From contig OY821745.1 of assembly GCA_963682055.1 (NCBI GenBank), positions 4,905,501-4,969,500 of the forward strand: a stretch of 64,000 nucleotides of DNA, written 5' to 3'. Made by a program: the position numbers and the translations under genes. This DNA comes from Primula veris. Taxonomy: Eukaryota > Streptophyta > Magnoliopsida > Ericales > Primulaceae. The notes under the pieces were generated by a model that worked only from the letters and a program-made list of their open reading frames with translations, searched no databases and had not been told where the DNA came from. How positions within the stretch are numbered: the stretch's first letter is position 1; each line of letters starts with the position of its first letter. Of the stretch, positions 35,515 through 47,838 are shown piece after piece.

Positions 35515-35875
35515 TAATCAGGTGGTTGTGTTTTACTTGTATTTTAGTATAATGATATACTAAAGTTGAGATACAAACAACATAGAAAGGGCGCGTTTTG
35601 ATATGCCTGCTGATATTATTTTTTGATATTCTAGCGAGATTGCCTATTAAAACCCTCAATTCGTTTTAAATCTGTATGCATAATATGGCCTCTATGATAG
35701 AAAACCAGTACCATATAATACTATAATATGAAGGGAAAAAAAAGGGATCCAACATAGAGCTTGAACTCACGTGCCATAATATAATTGTTACTGTTGAAGG
35801 TCCCGGATATACAAAAAGTGTAGTTGTGGTTATTTGTGATGACTTAGTTTGTTTATAATCAGCTTATCTTTTAAT
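35515..35875 (+). pseudogene. F-box gene remnant upstream of the F-box gene
   Basis: Pieces match the neighbouring gene at 35997-36450. CGTTTTGATATGCCTGCTGA (35596-35615) is the F-box start, followed by a frame-disrupting extra T and stops. Later fragments match GGTCCCGG.ATACAAAAA and GGCTTAGTTTGT. The upstream AGGTGGTTG tract, with a pyrimidine run like a 3' splice site, is also duplicated. A decayed tandem duplicate with most of its length lost. Confidence 0.8.
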
Positions 35876-36066
35876 AGTCCCGAATTAGCCAAATTATATC
35901 CCTACTAAATGCTTAGGTTGTCCTATACATGTATTTATATCCCTAATTTAACTTATACATGCCTAATTAGCCCCTTATCAGATTCTTACTTTTCCAGGTG
36001 GTTGGGTCTACTTGCAATTAAAATTCGATGATATACTAATCTATTAGAATACCGAACAATAGGATT

Positions 36067-36774
36067 ATGGCTAACAACACAGAAAGGGTGGGTTTCGATA
36101 TGCCTGCTGATATAATTTTTGATGCTCTATCGAGACTGCCTGTCAAAACCCTCATTCGGTTCAAGTCGGTTTGCAAAACATGGAATGCGCTTATAGAAAG
36201 CCGTGATTTTGTTCGAACCCATACAAAGAAGCAACCTAATATAGATCTTGAACCAGATTTTAATAATTTGATTGTAATTGGCAAGGGTCCCGGGAATACA
36301 AAAAAGTGTAGCTTATTGCATTTCAGTGAGACCTCTCAAACGCTTATTGAGTCGGGGTTATCTTATTTATCTTGCATGGAAGATTGTGTAATGGTTGGTG
36401 TTTGTAATGGCTTAGTTTGTGTGGGCTTATCCTATGATAGTCCGGATTTAATTATATGCAATCCAACAACCAGGCAGTTTCGCAAAACTCGAGAATCTAG
36501 GTTTTCGAAAGGAGAGGATGATCTCATTTTTCTAGGATTTTGTTTAGATGCCAATGGATATGAGATTATCAGGATCATTTTTACTTGTGCTTCTATGCCC
36601 GGTATACGTGCTGAGATTTATAATATGTGTACTGATACTTGGAGTGAATCCGATGTAAAATTGGGGAAGCGTCAGTGGCTTGGGTATATAGATGGACGTA
36701 GTGATTCTAGAGGAGAATATCTGGATGCTGTGCTAGTAAGTGGGGTTTTCTATTGGAGATCTCTTCAAGTTTAG
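36067..36774 (+). CDS. F-box protein, F-box-associated type, truncated (235 aa)
   Basis: The F-box covers about residues 9-50 (FDMPADIIFDALSRLPVKTL, then KSVCKTWNALI). It would bind SKP1 in an SCF ubiquitin ligase. Residues 75-230 look like the first half of an F-box-associated interaction domain (CNGLVCVGL, LIICNPTTRQFRK, LGFCLDANGYEI). Related proteins are usually near 370-400 residues, so the C-terminal half is missing; the frame stops at VFYWRSLQV. The ATG is the first in frame. A possible 3' splice site (TTCTTACTTTTCCAG) at 35983-35997 suggests a 5' UTR intron. It may be a young pseudogene. The target protein is unknown. Confidence 0.8.
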   Translation: MANNTERVGFDMPADIIFDALSRLPVKTLIRFKSVCKTWNALIESRDFVRTHTKKQPNIDLEPDFNNLIVIGKGPGNTKKCSLLHFSETSQTLIESGLSYLSCMEDCVMVGVCNGLVCVGLSYDSPDLIICNPTTRQFRKTRESRFSKGEDDLIFLGFCLDANGYEIIRIIFTCASMPGIRAEIYNMCTDTWSESDVKLGKRQWLGYIDGRSDSRGEYLDAVLVSGVFYWRSLQV

Positions 36775-37102
36775 CCAGTATGCTAGTATTAATTAGGAGT
36801 TTCTAATATGCTACTAAATTATAGAATTGTTAATTATATAACGTCCAATACTCATACTTATCTTATTTTGTTTTAATTTTATTTTATTCATGTACACCTA
36901 TAGTTATAATTAATTGCTGCTTAAACTCGTCAACTTATTTGCAACCAAATTACTCCATATCTTACTAATTAATTAGCCACTATTGGTAATAAAAGTTCAT
37001 AATAACATTACTAAAATAAAAAGAAAATATGGGGTTTCACAACTTGGCTTTCATGTTTTGGGGCAGAGGAAGCATTTTGTATCGAGATCTCTTCAAGTTT
37101 AG
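36756..37102. repeat. 19-bp direct repeat at the F-box stop bounding 309 bp
   Basis: GAGATCTCTTCAAGTTTAG occurs at 36756-36774, ending in the F-box stop codon, and at 37084-37102. The 309 bp between are AT-rich with no coding evidence. It could be a long target duplication or a rearrangement scar. No poly-A tail is seen. Confidence 0.6.
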
Positions 37103-37510
37103 TTATCTTGCTTATTTACTGCCTTAAGACACTCACACTAAAAATGTTTAATCTTGACCTCATCAATCACCTTAGTAATCCCGAGCTTCTAGTTTTCTAA
37201 CATTTGAATAATAACTGTTTCTAATTTTAGTCACTCAGTCACCAACTATTTCGAAAGTGCGTGTATCCTAAAAGAGCAAAGCATTGAAGTGGTGGAAAGA
37301 CGGTGAGTTTGTAGTGTTGTTGCTCTTTCAAATCGATCTAAATTTTCTTGTTGAAGTTGAAACCGTGGATGAACTAGCTAGCGACACGAGGGGTACAAAT
37401 AACTTAATTCCTGCAATACTTTCAAGCAATAAAAACATAATTAATCAGAAACCCTTGTTCTTGTTGAAATCTAATAGCCACTGCAAGATTTTACCCTCTT
37501 TTTTTCATGT
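37103..37510. repeat. Left arm of a long inverted repeat around copy B
   Basis: The inverse of about 50430-50830 (and of 22130-22253 plus 28462-28670 in copy A). For example, CTCATCAATCACCTTA here pairs with the inverse tract near 50740. The two arms enclose about 13 kb of copy B. The frame at 37284-37514 runs through the arm but has no recognised domain. Confidence 0.7.
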
Positions 37511-37722
37511 TTAAGGCATATGTTTAAGGCATGTCATCAATTGCAATCATGTTTATCCTTAGTTTGATGAAATGGCATGAACAGCGGTCACTTTGATTGA
37601 TAGATGTACTAAAACCACCAATATAGAGTTTCAATACAAATACTTAGTTAATGACCATTTTTCATGCCAGTCACCATCTTGGTTCTTACCTGTTATGAAT
37701 ATCCATGAAAATGATCAAATAT
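37511..37722. repeat. Repeat-family flank before the CACTA element
   Basis: Contains a hairpin-type module (37520-37620) and the stretch GTCACCATCTTGGTTCTTA also found at about 20650 and 30215. The TAT at 37720-37722 is the CACTA target duplication. Confidence 0.6.
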
Positions 37723-39825
37723 CACTACAGGAGGTCAATTAAGCCGCTTATGAAGCGTCTCGATAAGCCATATAAGCGTCTCTAAAGCTGTTTGAGGCGC
37801 TTCATAAGGCGGTATGTAAAACGTCGGGACTACCTGCGTTGCAAAAGCCCTTGAGGCGCTTAACGAGCGCCTCGAAAGAAGAATGCGGTTATGACTATCT
37901 TTGAAAGCGCTTTTGTACCTCCTTAATAGATAATTCAAATAAGTCGGATAGGTCTCATTTAAAGACGCCCTTTTACCGCCTTATTAGATACTTCAAATAC
38001 GACGGTTTGATAGTTTTAAAGCAGCTTGTTTACCGCCTTTATAGGTACATCAAATAAGGCGGTGATGAAGGCTTTTAAGGCATTTGATTGCCACCTTCGT
38101 AGACGCTAGAGAATCCACTAATTTGCGTTTCTATGCAGGCACCTTTTGTCTTTTCATGGTAGTTTTTATTAAACAAAAAATATTGGTTATCAAAACTTTA
38201 ACATAAACAAGATTTTAAATTTTAAATTCCAAATAACAGCAAAAACTAGAAATATCTTCTCAAATACCAAATACAATGTTTCACTGAATAAACATAGACC
38301 ATTCATCATAAATAGACTATCAATCCTTAAAAAAAATAGCAGGATGCGGACATCAACTAAAATATGTTAATAAAAGAAATAGTCTGAAATGGTAAAAAGG
38401 TAGATATCATATGCCCTTAATAAAAAGTTGGTAAGAACATTGACTCAAATCCGTCATTAAAAGAAATAGATAGAAATATTTAAAACAAAGTTATCATTTG
38501 CCTCCACATAGCTAAGCACGTATGCACACTTCATCTACTTTAGTTCACCTATTTTTTCTTTATCTGCACCAAAAAAATCAAATATATATAAATTAGTATA
38601 TTGTAATATAACGAATATTCAACAAGAACGACAAAACTATATTATCTTAATGGAAGTGATTACTATAAGAAGACTTTCTGTTTAAAAGTTCCTCTAAAAC
38701 TTTAAAATATTTATTTAAATTTACTTACGTCGACGGCACGTCACAAGACACTTTGTTTTTTCATAAAAGTTTGTCCAACTGTACGGATACTACCATGAAG
38801 GATTAACAAAGTTTCAATAGCAAACTTAACTTAAGTTATCAGCACCACCCAGAATCCATCTATGTTTATATTCTTTCCATCTAACTTATAGACAGGGTCT
38901 TTAGAAATGATAGTACCATATGCGACAACTTTTTTTGGGTACTCAAGGTTAAGAAGTTGAACACCACTTCTGAACATCCGACATTTCCTGCAAATTATAG
39001 TTTGTCATCAAATGTATAAACTATTAAGCCAAGCTAGCATTTCCATCAAAATATGATACTTTAGCAACAAAAACGAGAAAATTAAATGAAAGACAAAAGC
39101 ACATTATCCCACAACTGGAGTCTGGTTACCTATATTTAATTAAATAGGTGAGAGTTAGTATAATACTTCAATTGTATGTTGAGTACACAAGTATCATTCT
39201 AAAAAAACCTAACAACAATAGAGGTTAGGTGACCATAGGTGTAAAATACACAGTTACATACGATATTTACTTACATATGTATATAAATATACAGATACAT
39301 ATTTATAGATAGAGAGATATTTATACATAGAGAGAGATATGAGGGGAGATACGATCGCAGCGACCGTCACCATCGTCCGTCGTCGATGGTGACAGTAAGT
39401 GACGGGGATATAGCCATAGGTGAGAGAGGCTTGAGAGAGAAGAGCGGTTTTTTACGAAGATAAAGTGTTTTGAGTAAATTATAAAAAACAGAATTTTACA
39501 AACTTATATACACGGTATGTTTTCGTTAATTAAAACTTTTTGGGTATGTTTTTGTTAATTTAGTTTAAAAAATAGTATGTTTTGCTAATTTTTCCTTAAA
39601 GTTATGACTTATTTTTATTTACATTAGTATTTTATTTTAATATTGTTGTATTTAGGGAGGTTAGTAATATTAACGCCTCTAATAATAGTGTAAATGAGGC
39701 AGTTAATTAAAAACACCTTCAATAGACCGTCATTAATAGCTCTTATGAGAACCACCTTCATTGTCCGTTTTTAGGGGTGGTTTTGTAAACTCCTCGTGCA
39801 TTAATTGACCTATTTTCCCGTAGTG
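37723..39825. mobile_element. CACTA (En/Spm-like) non-autonomous transposon, complete
   Basis: 2103 bp with ends CACTACAGGAGGTCAATTAA and, inverted, CACTACGGGAAAATAGGTCA. It is flanked by the 3-bp duplication TAT (37720-37722, 39826-39828). Subterminal repeats such as GAGGCGCTT and CGCCTTAT crowd 37740-38060, as usual for CACTA elements. No transposase frame. Copy A has the same element from its middle to the right end. Confidence 0.88.
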
Positions 39826-39828
39826 TAT

Positions 39829-41350
39829 TTAAGAAATTTGAGAAGAAAACAAATTTAACGAGCAATAAGAACACAAGTTCATGAATGTGATGGACTTAAT
39901 TTTTACAGTATGTTTACATCTAATTTGCTAGTCTTGATATTCTATTTCTGACATTATCAAAGGTTTTTCTTCTATGTAGATTAAAAAAAAAAACTTGTGA
40001 AACTGTCAATTGGTTAGAGCAATGGCATATGTTTCTTTATATCACCAACTTACCATAATTAAATATACAATATTCTAAAATTGTACGAGCATCAGTTTTC
40101 TTAACGATTGGCTTAAATATACATAAACTCATCAATCATAGATAGTTACACGGTTCCCATTAACTTAATTAGTTGCATTAATGGGGACGGTATATCAAGT
40201 TACCATTTCAATGAAATTCCTAAGTGTACCAAAACCAGTAAAGATCGATCAATCTTCGTAGTCGTACTAAGCCAATGGATGAGTAGTTCTTGAGTACATT
40301 TTGTTTGTTATTAAATCCAAGATACCATTTCAATGAAATTTCAATGTTTTTCTCTTCTTGTTTTGCCAATAAAAGTAAACAAGCTTTCAGGGCCACATTT
40401 TAAATCTCACCATGGACTTCAAAATGCTCAGGACCGGCCATGTTACTAATTTGGATGCTATAAAAAACAAAATTTACTCCAGAATTGCTTATCTGCTAAC
40501 TTTATTTTGCTAGAAGATCGACCAATCTCTCCTAAATTTGTTACACATGAATTACATTTGAGAATTTCATAGACCACTTGAGCAGGGGCACAGGCTACGA
40601 GGGGCAAGGTGGTCCGGTACCAAGAAATAGAACACCAAGTTAGCGGATCCGCTCAATTTGATGATGGTGAAGAACTAGAATATTAAGGCTAACACGATCA
40701 ATGATGATGATGATCATGATCATGATCATGAACACGATCAATTTAATATAGTTTCTCATTTGCGTAAACCAAATCGGACTTATATTTGTGTTTCTAAAAA
40801 TCTATTAAAGTGGTCAATGTTCATAACATTTCATCAAATTAATGATCACTAGGATTAAGATTGATGAAATGCTATGAACACGATCAATTTAATAGAGCTT
40901 CTCATTTGTGTAAACTAAATCGGACTTATATTTTTCTTTCTAAACGTCTATCAAAGTGATCGTTGTTCATAACATTTCATCAAAACAATTTGATTGATGA
41001 AATGCCATGAACACGATCAATTTGATTGAGTTTCAAGCAGTAGTGATGGACAATTGTATTATCTACCATCCATTTTTATAGTAGTCCATCTGAACTTTGT
41101 CAAATCAGAATTGCTTTTCTAATATTTTCTTTTGGAATGACAATTAATTCATCAACTGCAATTTTTAAGAAAATCAAATCTATTTAATAAGGGACATGGA
41201 ATAGGTCAAATATTTTTTTGAAGTAATCGGTTTCTGTTTAATTGTGTTTCTTCTAATGGACAGTCATAATAGGTAAAGTATTTCAGCCCCAATAATCTTG
41301 GAATACGTAGAAAGAAATCACATATTTCTAAAGTTGATCATTAGTTGCAT
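39829..41350. repeat. Copy B repeat sequence with left inverted arm
   Basis: Collinear with 2354-2620 and 12384-14070, lacking the 439 bp at 12911-13349. It includes the Tat empty site at about 40090-40100 and hairpin modules at 40730-41010. No gene. Confidence 0.7.
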
Positions 41351-42091
41351 TAATTTAGGGCCGTAAATGTAGGAAAACGAGCCGAACAGTGTTGTGTTCA
41401 TATTCATGTTCGTGAACTGAAACACTTGTTGATGTTCAGTTTATGTTCATTTAAATACGAACGAACATTTGATGAACATGAACCGATCGTTTGACTATGC
41501 GAACACGAGTTGTTCGGGAACATCGATTTTCATTAATACAAAACATTTAATAATTAAAAAAATAGTAAATTTTCTTTCATTTTAGAATATATTATAATTT
41601 TATCATTTGTTATTATATTGTTTACTATGATAAATTTGTCTACAAATAACTAAATCTTTATTTAATTAATTTATTTGACACTATAGCATAGTTTTTTCTT
41701 AGTTAATTTTAAGTTTATATATTTTATTAATGTACAAATTATTTTTTACATACATATAATTAATTACTTTAACGAGTTGAGCATTCAACAATAAAGTCGG
41801 TATATAAATTATTTTAATATGCATGAAATAATACAAACATATCATTAGTACTATTTTAGTATAAATAAGTTTATTAATTTGTAGTGATACTAGCTAGTTT
41901 TTGTTATATCATCTATTTATTTTTTATATGAATACGAGCTTAGACGAAATGAACAGAACCATGTTCATGTTCAGTTCAATTAATATACTAATACTATATT
42001 CTGATTCATTACCATGTTCGTTTATTGAACCGAAACTTATCCGAGCCGAACACGAACAATCTCACGAATGGCTCATCTTATTTACAGTCCT
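41351..42091. mobile_element. hAT-like non-autonomous element (copy B)
   Basis: Orthologue of 14071-14810, with the same AGTTGCAT duplication (41343-41350, 42092-42099). Presence in both copies shows it is older than the duplication. The frame at 41901-42152 has no recognised domain. Confidence 0.65.
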
Positions 42092-42341
42092 AGTTGCATT
42101 TACGGCGATCATATCTCAAGTACTATGGTGGATGATCATCAAGGTTCACTAGGGGGGACAAAATTGTTTGTGACAATAATTTAAATTTTTCGTTACTAGT
42201 ACATCTTATAACTCATAAATATGTAATGTTGCAACTCAATACTTATATTGGCACGCATGATTCAATCTTTTTTCGCATGAAACGTTTTGTATCTATACTA
42301 TCACTATTCGGATCCATTTGTATAATTACACATTCTTATAT

Positions 42342-42940
42342 TTATTTTTTTTAAATAATCAGTGGGAGACCCACTATTTTATTAAATTATTAAACAAAGT
42401 GGAACATTGTAATTATTACAATCTAACGGATCAAATTGCAAACCGACAGAAAATTTAAGGACGAAAAAGAATAATTTAAACATATGGACACGCGTCCCAG
42501 TATTAACTACAGAGAACCCTTCGCCTGCTGCAAACTCATCACTTTCCTTTAGAGAGAGACTGTCTCTCTTCTTCCTCCATACCCTCAAAATCATCTAATT
42601 CGTAAATAGGGTATTTCCATTGCTTCAGTGATGATTACACCCTTGAAGTAATCTGATAAGTCATCCAAACTATCTGAAATAACTGGATCATCTTCGCACC
42701 CTAGCTTCGCCAGGTAATCTGCTCCTCTATTACCCTCTCTTTCTATATGCATAATTTGAAAATTATGAATTCTGAATTGCTGTTTTATTATATCCATCAA
42801 ATAGATTAAATCCCATGGGCAAATACTCTTCCCTTGTATTATATTTACCAATTGTAAACAATCTGATTCAAATATTATATTGTTCTCCCCAATAATTTGA
42901 ACACCCAATAATAGAGATACCATCTCAGATTCAAGCCCAG
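42342..42940 (-). mobile_element. 5'-truncated LINE with RNase H domain
   Basis: About 599 bp absent from copy A, flanked by a 17-18 bp target duplication AATTACACATTCTTATA (42324-42340, 42941-42957). Copy A has a single copy at about 15042-15059. The minus strand ends in an A-rich tail (about 42342-42355). The long duplication, A tail and truncation are hallmarks of target-primed reverse transcription. Confidence 0.9.
42591..42940 (-). pseudogene. LINE RNase H domain, C-terminal part
   Basis: The minus strand reads from SGLESEMVSLLLGVQ through IIFESDCLQLVNIIQ to EREGNRGADYLAKLG. This is the plant LINE-type (RVT_3) RNase H pattern with the ESD and final Asp motifs visible. The stop is at 42591; the N-terminal part of ORF2, including RT, is missing. 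The frame upstream of 42940 belongs to host DNA and is not part of the protein. Confidence 0.85.
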
Positions 42941-42957
42941 AATTACACATTCTTATA

Positions 42958-44387
42958 TACATGTATTTATTTTCTAAGAATTTTTTTTTAATTTTGTTCA
43001 TTTCACATTTTGTATATATTAAAGTGGTACATGTATCTTATATTATATTATATTATGTTTACAAATTTGTATTTTTAAAAAAAAATATTTTTTATAGGTA
43101 ACCTCCACTTAAAAATAATTTCATTATAGTAATAATTTCTCATGGTCGCAACGATATGATTGTTACATTAGAAATATTTAATTTTTTTCAACTTATTTCA
43201 ATATTATTGTGGCTGAAATACTTTACTTATTCATGACCGTCCATTAGAAGAAACACAATTAAACAGAAACCGATACTTCAAAAAAATATTTGACATATTC
43301 CATCTCGCTTAATAAATATATTTGATTTTCTTAAAAATTGCAATTGAAGAATTAATTGTCATTCCAAAAGAAAATATTAGAAAAGCAATTCCGATTTGAC
43401 AAAGTTCACATGGACTACTATAAAAAGGCGTGGTATATAATACAATTGTCCATCACTACTGCATAAAACTCAATCAAATTGACCGTGTTCATGCCATTTC
43501 ATCAATCTTTATTTTGTTTGTTATTTTTTTGATGAAATGTTATGAACAACGATCACTTTAATAGACGTTTAGAAACACAAATATAAGTCCGATTTGGTTT
43601 ATGCAATTGAGAAGCTCTATTAAATTGATCGTGTCCTTAGCATTTTATCAATCTTAATCCTAGTGATCATTAGTTTGATGAAATGTTATGAACATTGATC
43701 ACTTTGATAGATGTTTAGAAACACAAATATAAGTCCGATTTGGTTTACACAAATGAGAAGCTCTATTAAATTGATCGTGTTCATGACATTTCATCAATAT
43801 TAATCCTAGCTATCAATAGTTTTGAAGAAATGTTATGAACAACGATCACTTTGACAGACGTGTCGATAAAATATATAAAGACCTGATTATATTTTATGTA
43901 AATACCTACAACATAATCGTGTTCCTTCCAATTAACCAATTCTCTTTCTGTGGTGAATTTATATGAATAAAGAAGAGAAGCAGTGTAAAGAGTAACAAGG
44001 ACACAGGTTCAAAGTGATGTTTTTTTTTTATATGATGTTTTAAACTTTTTGTTAGCCTTAATTATATTCTAGCTCTTCATCATCATCAAATTGAGCGGAT
44101 CCGCTAACTTTGGTGTTCTATTTCTTGTATTTATTCTACATAATCATAATTTAAGGTTTTTCTCGTCTGTAGATATCAAAAACTAACTGCTGGTACTTAA
44201 TAACTGTGCAAATGCTTCTTAGTACTGAATTTGGACAAAATCTGTATTCTTTTGTGAGAATACTTCTACTGCATTCATTCAGATATAATTGCCAATTTAT
44301 ATTTGAGTGTAAAGTTGGGTTTAATATTAATACATATTTAAGTTAACAGTTAGATCTCCGGTTAAGAACCTTTCGAAATGGTGAGGG
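42958..44387. repeat. Copy B right inverted arm
   Basis: Collinear with 15060-16474. Hairpin modules at 43475-43865, about 150-165 bp apart. No gene. Confidence 0.7.
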
Positions 44388-46676
44388 TGTCACGCCCCGG
44401 ATTTTGTAGTACCCGAGTTGTGAATATAATTAAATGAGTTTTAAATCAAAATGCAATAAAAGGAAATTTCAATCATTTCAATCTATATTTATAGAACCAT
44501 ATAGTAAATTCAGTTACGCCGATTATCACATCCGGTAGATCAATTAAATAAGGGTAGCCAACGATCTCCACATATGATAACACAAGTAAAATGAGTTCTC
44601 AGAAAAATTATAAAATTCGCATGACATTTACGTTATTATTTGTTTCCATAAATTATAAAATTCGACATGACATTTACGTTATTATTTGTTTCCATAAAGA
44701 TAAATATATTCACAACAATACGACATAAATAAACAAAAGTCATCAACGCAATCATAACAAAAATCTAACTAAGATTAAATACCATACAACCCAGGTAACG
44801 CTACAATAATTATAATCACGATTTTTAAAACAATTAAGGTGCGAATATATACAAGTGCATTAATTAAAGGGCACAAGGCTTCCTATTGAAATAGTTTAAC
44901 GTGCTCCGGACATGTGTAGGCCAAATACTCATGAGCAAGTAACTCTACAGTTAGCGTACTTGTATATCGATAAAGAACAAAATGTAATAAAAAAAAAAAA
45001 AGGAGATAAGAAAACAATCTTACTTTAAAAGTGGCGCGTGGCTCTAAACACGCACATCTAATTCTAACAAGGCAAATACAACATCAACAAGTCACGAAAT
45101 CACATATCATGTCAACATACTAAACTAACACCAGGAAATAAATATATAAAAAGATAATTATTATAATGTCCAATATACTCAGTAATCAAACGGTTGTATA
45201 ATTTAAATATCTAAAATTTACACCACACACAATCTAAAATAAGTACACGAGCGAATCCACCATGCTTTTGACTGTAGGAATCCACCATCTAACAGTCAAA
45301 CACAAGAAATTTACTTGACTGTAGGAATCCACCATCTAACAATCAAAAACAGAACACCAGACTATAGGAATCCACCATATAACAGTCACTCGCATGTCCC
45401 AACTAATAAAAATATTACCATCACCTTAATCAAACTATCACTTAACCTCAAAACTTATATTACAGCTCCAACCATCATACATATTAACATAATCATTGAA
45501 ATAAAATTATGTTAACACAATAAAAACCACATAACCATCATCTGAACCACTAATATGTAAGTCTTAATTTAACACAAGCCATACTCCCAAAACAATCAAA
45601 CATATATAATTCGCCGCAAGTAAAGATCGGATCAATTTCGTCCTCTTATCGAAATAAACGAGAGATTGTTTGTAAACCGCCAATTAAACCGCCAACTAAA
45701 CCCATGAAAGGAAAGGTACGGACCTCTGAAAAATTCCTAAAAAAAAACCTACAATATAATAATCAAAAGGTACGAATCAATTAAAGTATTTATTTTTGTA
45801 TTAATTAAAAACCCTGAAAATCGAGATTTTATAAATGTTAAAATCAATGAAAAAGGCTTACACAAGTAGATAGATCTCGATGAGTAGGTTAAGAAAACAC
45901 ATTGGATCATAAGAAACGGACACCCAATGACCAATTAATAGACTCCCAAAAACCCACCCTAAACCCAAAAACGCCACCACATCCGCCACTTCCTGCCATG
46001 ATGATCACGGTGGAGGAATCCACTTCTTTCGATATGATCTCTCATATTGTCACCAGGCGCCGCTGGTCTCTCTCGTCGCTCTTTGTCTTCTCTCTCATCA
46101 TATGTAACTATATGTGTATATATATATATTTGATGTATGTATGTATATGTACATAGTATGTGCGGCTATGCATGTATGACATAAATCTCGTAATATATTT
46201 TATTTTGAACATAATATTCAGATATGATATTATTTATTGTAGTTATACAGGTTAAAACGAATTGTTAATTAATTTAGGCTACATCTGTAATTAGGAAAAT
46301 ATAGTGACGACAAATTGTTAATTAATTAGATTAGGCACATTGCTAATTATTAAAATAGAGTGAGAGTATTTTTCTAAAAATTGGTCAAATTTTGACAGGC
46401 TCAACTTTTTTTGAGTTTGCTTATATTAATAGTATGATTTGTAGATGTACATAGTATGAGCGGCTATGCATGTATATAAGTATTAGGTTTTAGATTTTAA
46501 TTCAATTACCATCCAAGTCTAGATAATTAGTATTTATACAAACAATATCCAATATAATTACACTTTAATACACTATTTCAAGTTAAAACAAACGCCATTA
46601 CACCCAATATATATTATCATCACTAACAAAATCATTAATAGAAAATAATAAATATATAAATTTTTGGGTCGTTACA
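44388..46676 (-). mobile_element. Solo LTR, Ty3/gypsy-like (copy B)
   Basis: 2289 bp, orthologue of 16475-18558. It is about 200 bp longer because copy A lost a segment between ATATA-type microhomologies (B 45385-45600). The frames at 45315, 45749 and 45902 are not considered genes. Confidence 0.75.
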
Positions 46677-47833
46677 GAGAGTATGAATAAGTTAATGTCC
46701 AAATGAGTTAAAGAGTCTAATCGCCAATCTGAAAATATTTTTTTTCTGAAGTGGTGTATACTAAGTGTATCAGTACCCTCTCTGTTTTGTAGAATGGAAT
46801 TACTTGTTTTCAGATTTTGTTGTTTGTCCCGACACAGTTTTTAACACGCTTGAACTGCAAACTAATGCATCGGAAGAACCAGCACTGTACTAGTGATTAT
46901 AAATTTATAGTCTGTTTGAAAATTCACAATAAGACTATGTTTTATACTTTTATCTGGGGAAAAAAGTTGTTTACTACCTTGCTTTTTATTATAATAGTTT
47001 GCAACATTTAAATTTGGACAATTTGGGCCCCAAAATATAAATTTTCATTCACTTAGGGGACCGGGACTAGTGTTTAACAAAATAATAAAATTATAGTCAC
47101 GTTATCTCGTTATCACATAGTGAGTGCAACCGTATCAAATCTCCAAATATGATATATATTGAGTGTAATTTCGTCAATTTATTCTCTCGAGCCCTTAATT
47201 ATACGAAAATTGGTAAGTTAATACCCAAATTAGAAAACTTTTACATTGGATACTAAATTGGTAAAGGTCAATTACAGAGTACTAAATAGTATTTTTTCCA
47301 TTTTTTCTATAATAGTGATTATGTACAAGCAGTTTATAAACTGTGAAGTGATCATCGTTTCAGTGTATTCCTTGATTAATATGCATATTCGTTTTTCATA
47401 TTAAAGATCGTCTGGTAAATCATCTTTATGACAATGAATTCTTGGAAAAAAATTTGATTTTAATTTTGGCACAAACATATCCAATTTCACATGCACAAGC
47501 TATGCAACTATTTACCCATTTGGAGAAAGAGAACAATTTTGAAAATCATTGCCAAACATTCAACAAAGTTAATAAACTCGATACACCTTAAACTAATTGG
47601 TTGAGTTTTACTAACTTGGATTCAATAATAAACAAAATGTACTCAAGAACTGCTCATCGGCTGGGTTAGTACGACCACAAAGATTGATCAATCTTTACCA
47701 GTTTTGGTACAATTAGGAATTTCATTGAAATGGTAACTTGAGATAGGGTCCCCATTAATGCAGCTAATCAAGTTAATGGGGACCGTGCACTATTTAGGGT
47801 TAATGAGTTTTTGTATAAAACACAATAAGGACC
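46677..47833. repeat. Copy B repeat sequence with empty Cassandra site
   Basis: Collinear with 18559-19364 and 20060-20390. CACAAACATATCCAATTT near 47470-47487 is the pre-insertion site of the Cassandra element. No gene. Confidence 0.7.
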
Positions 47834-47838
47834 GTGTA

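Noticed and set aside
37284..37514. Open frame KWWKDGEF... as an F-box C-terminal exon
   Set aside because: It lies in an inverted repeat arm present elsewhere without a conserved frame, and no domain is recognisable.
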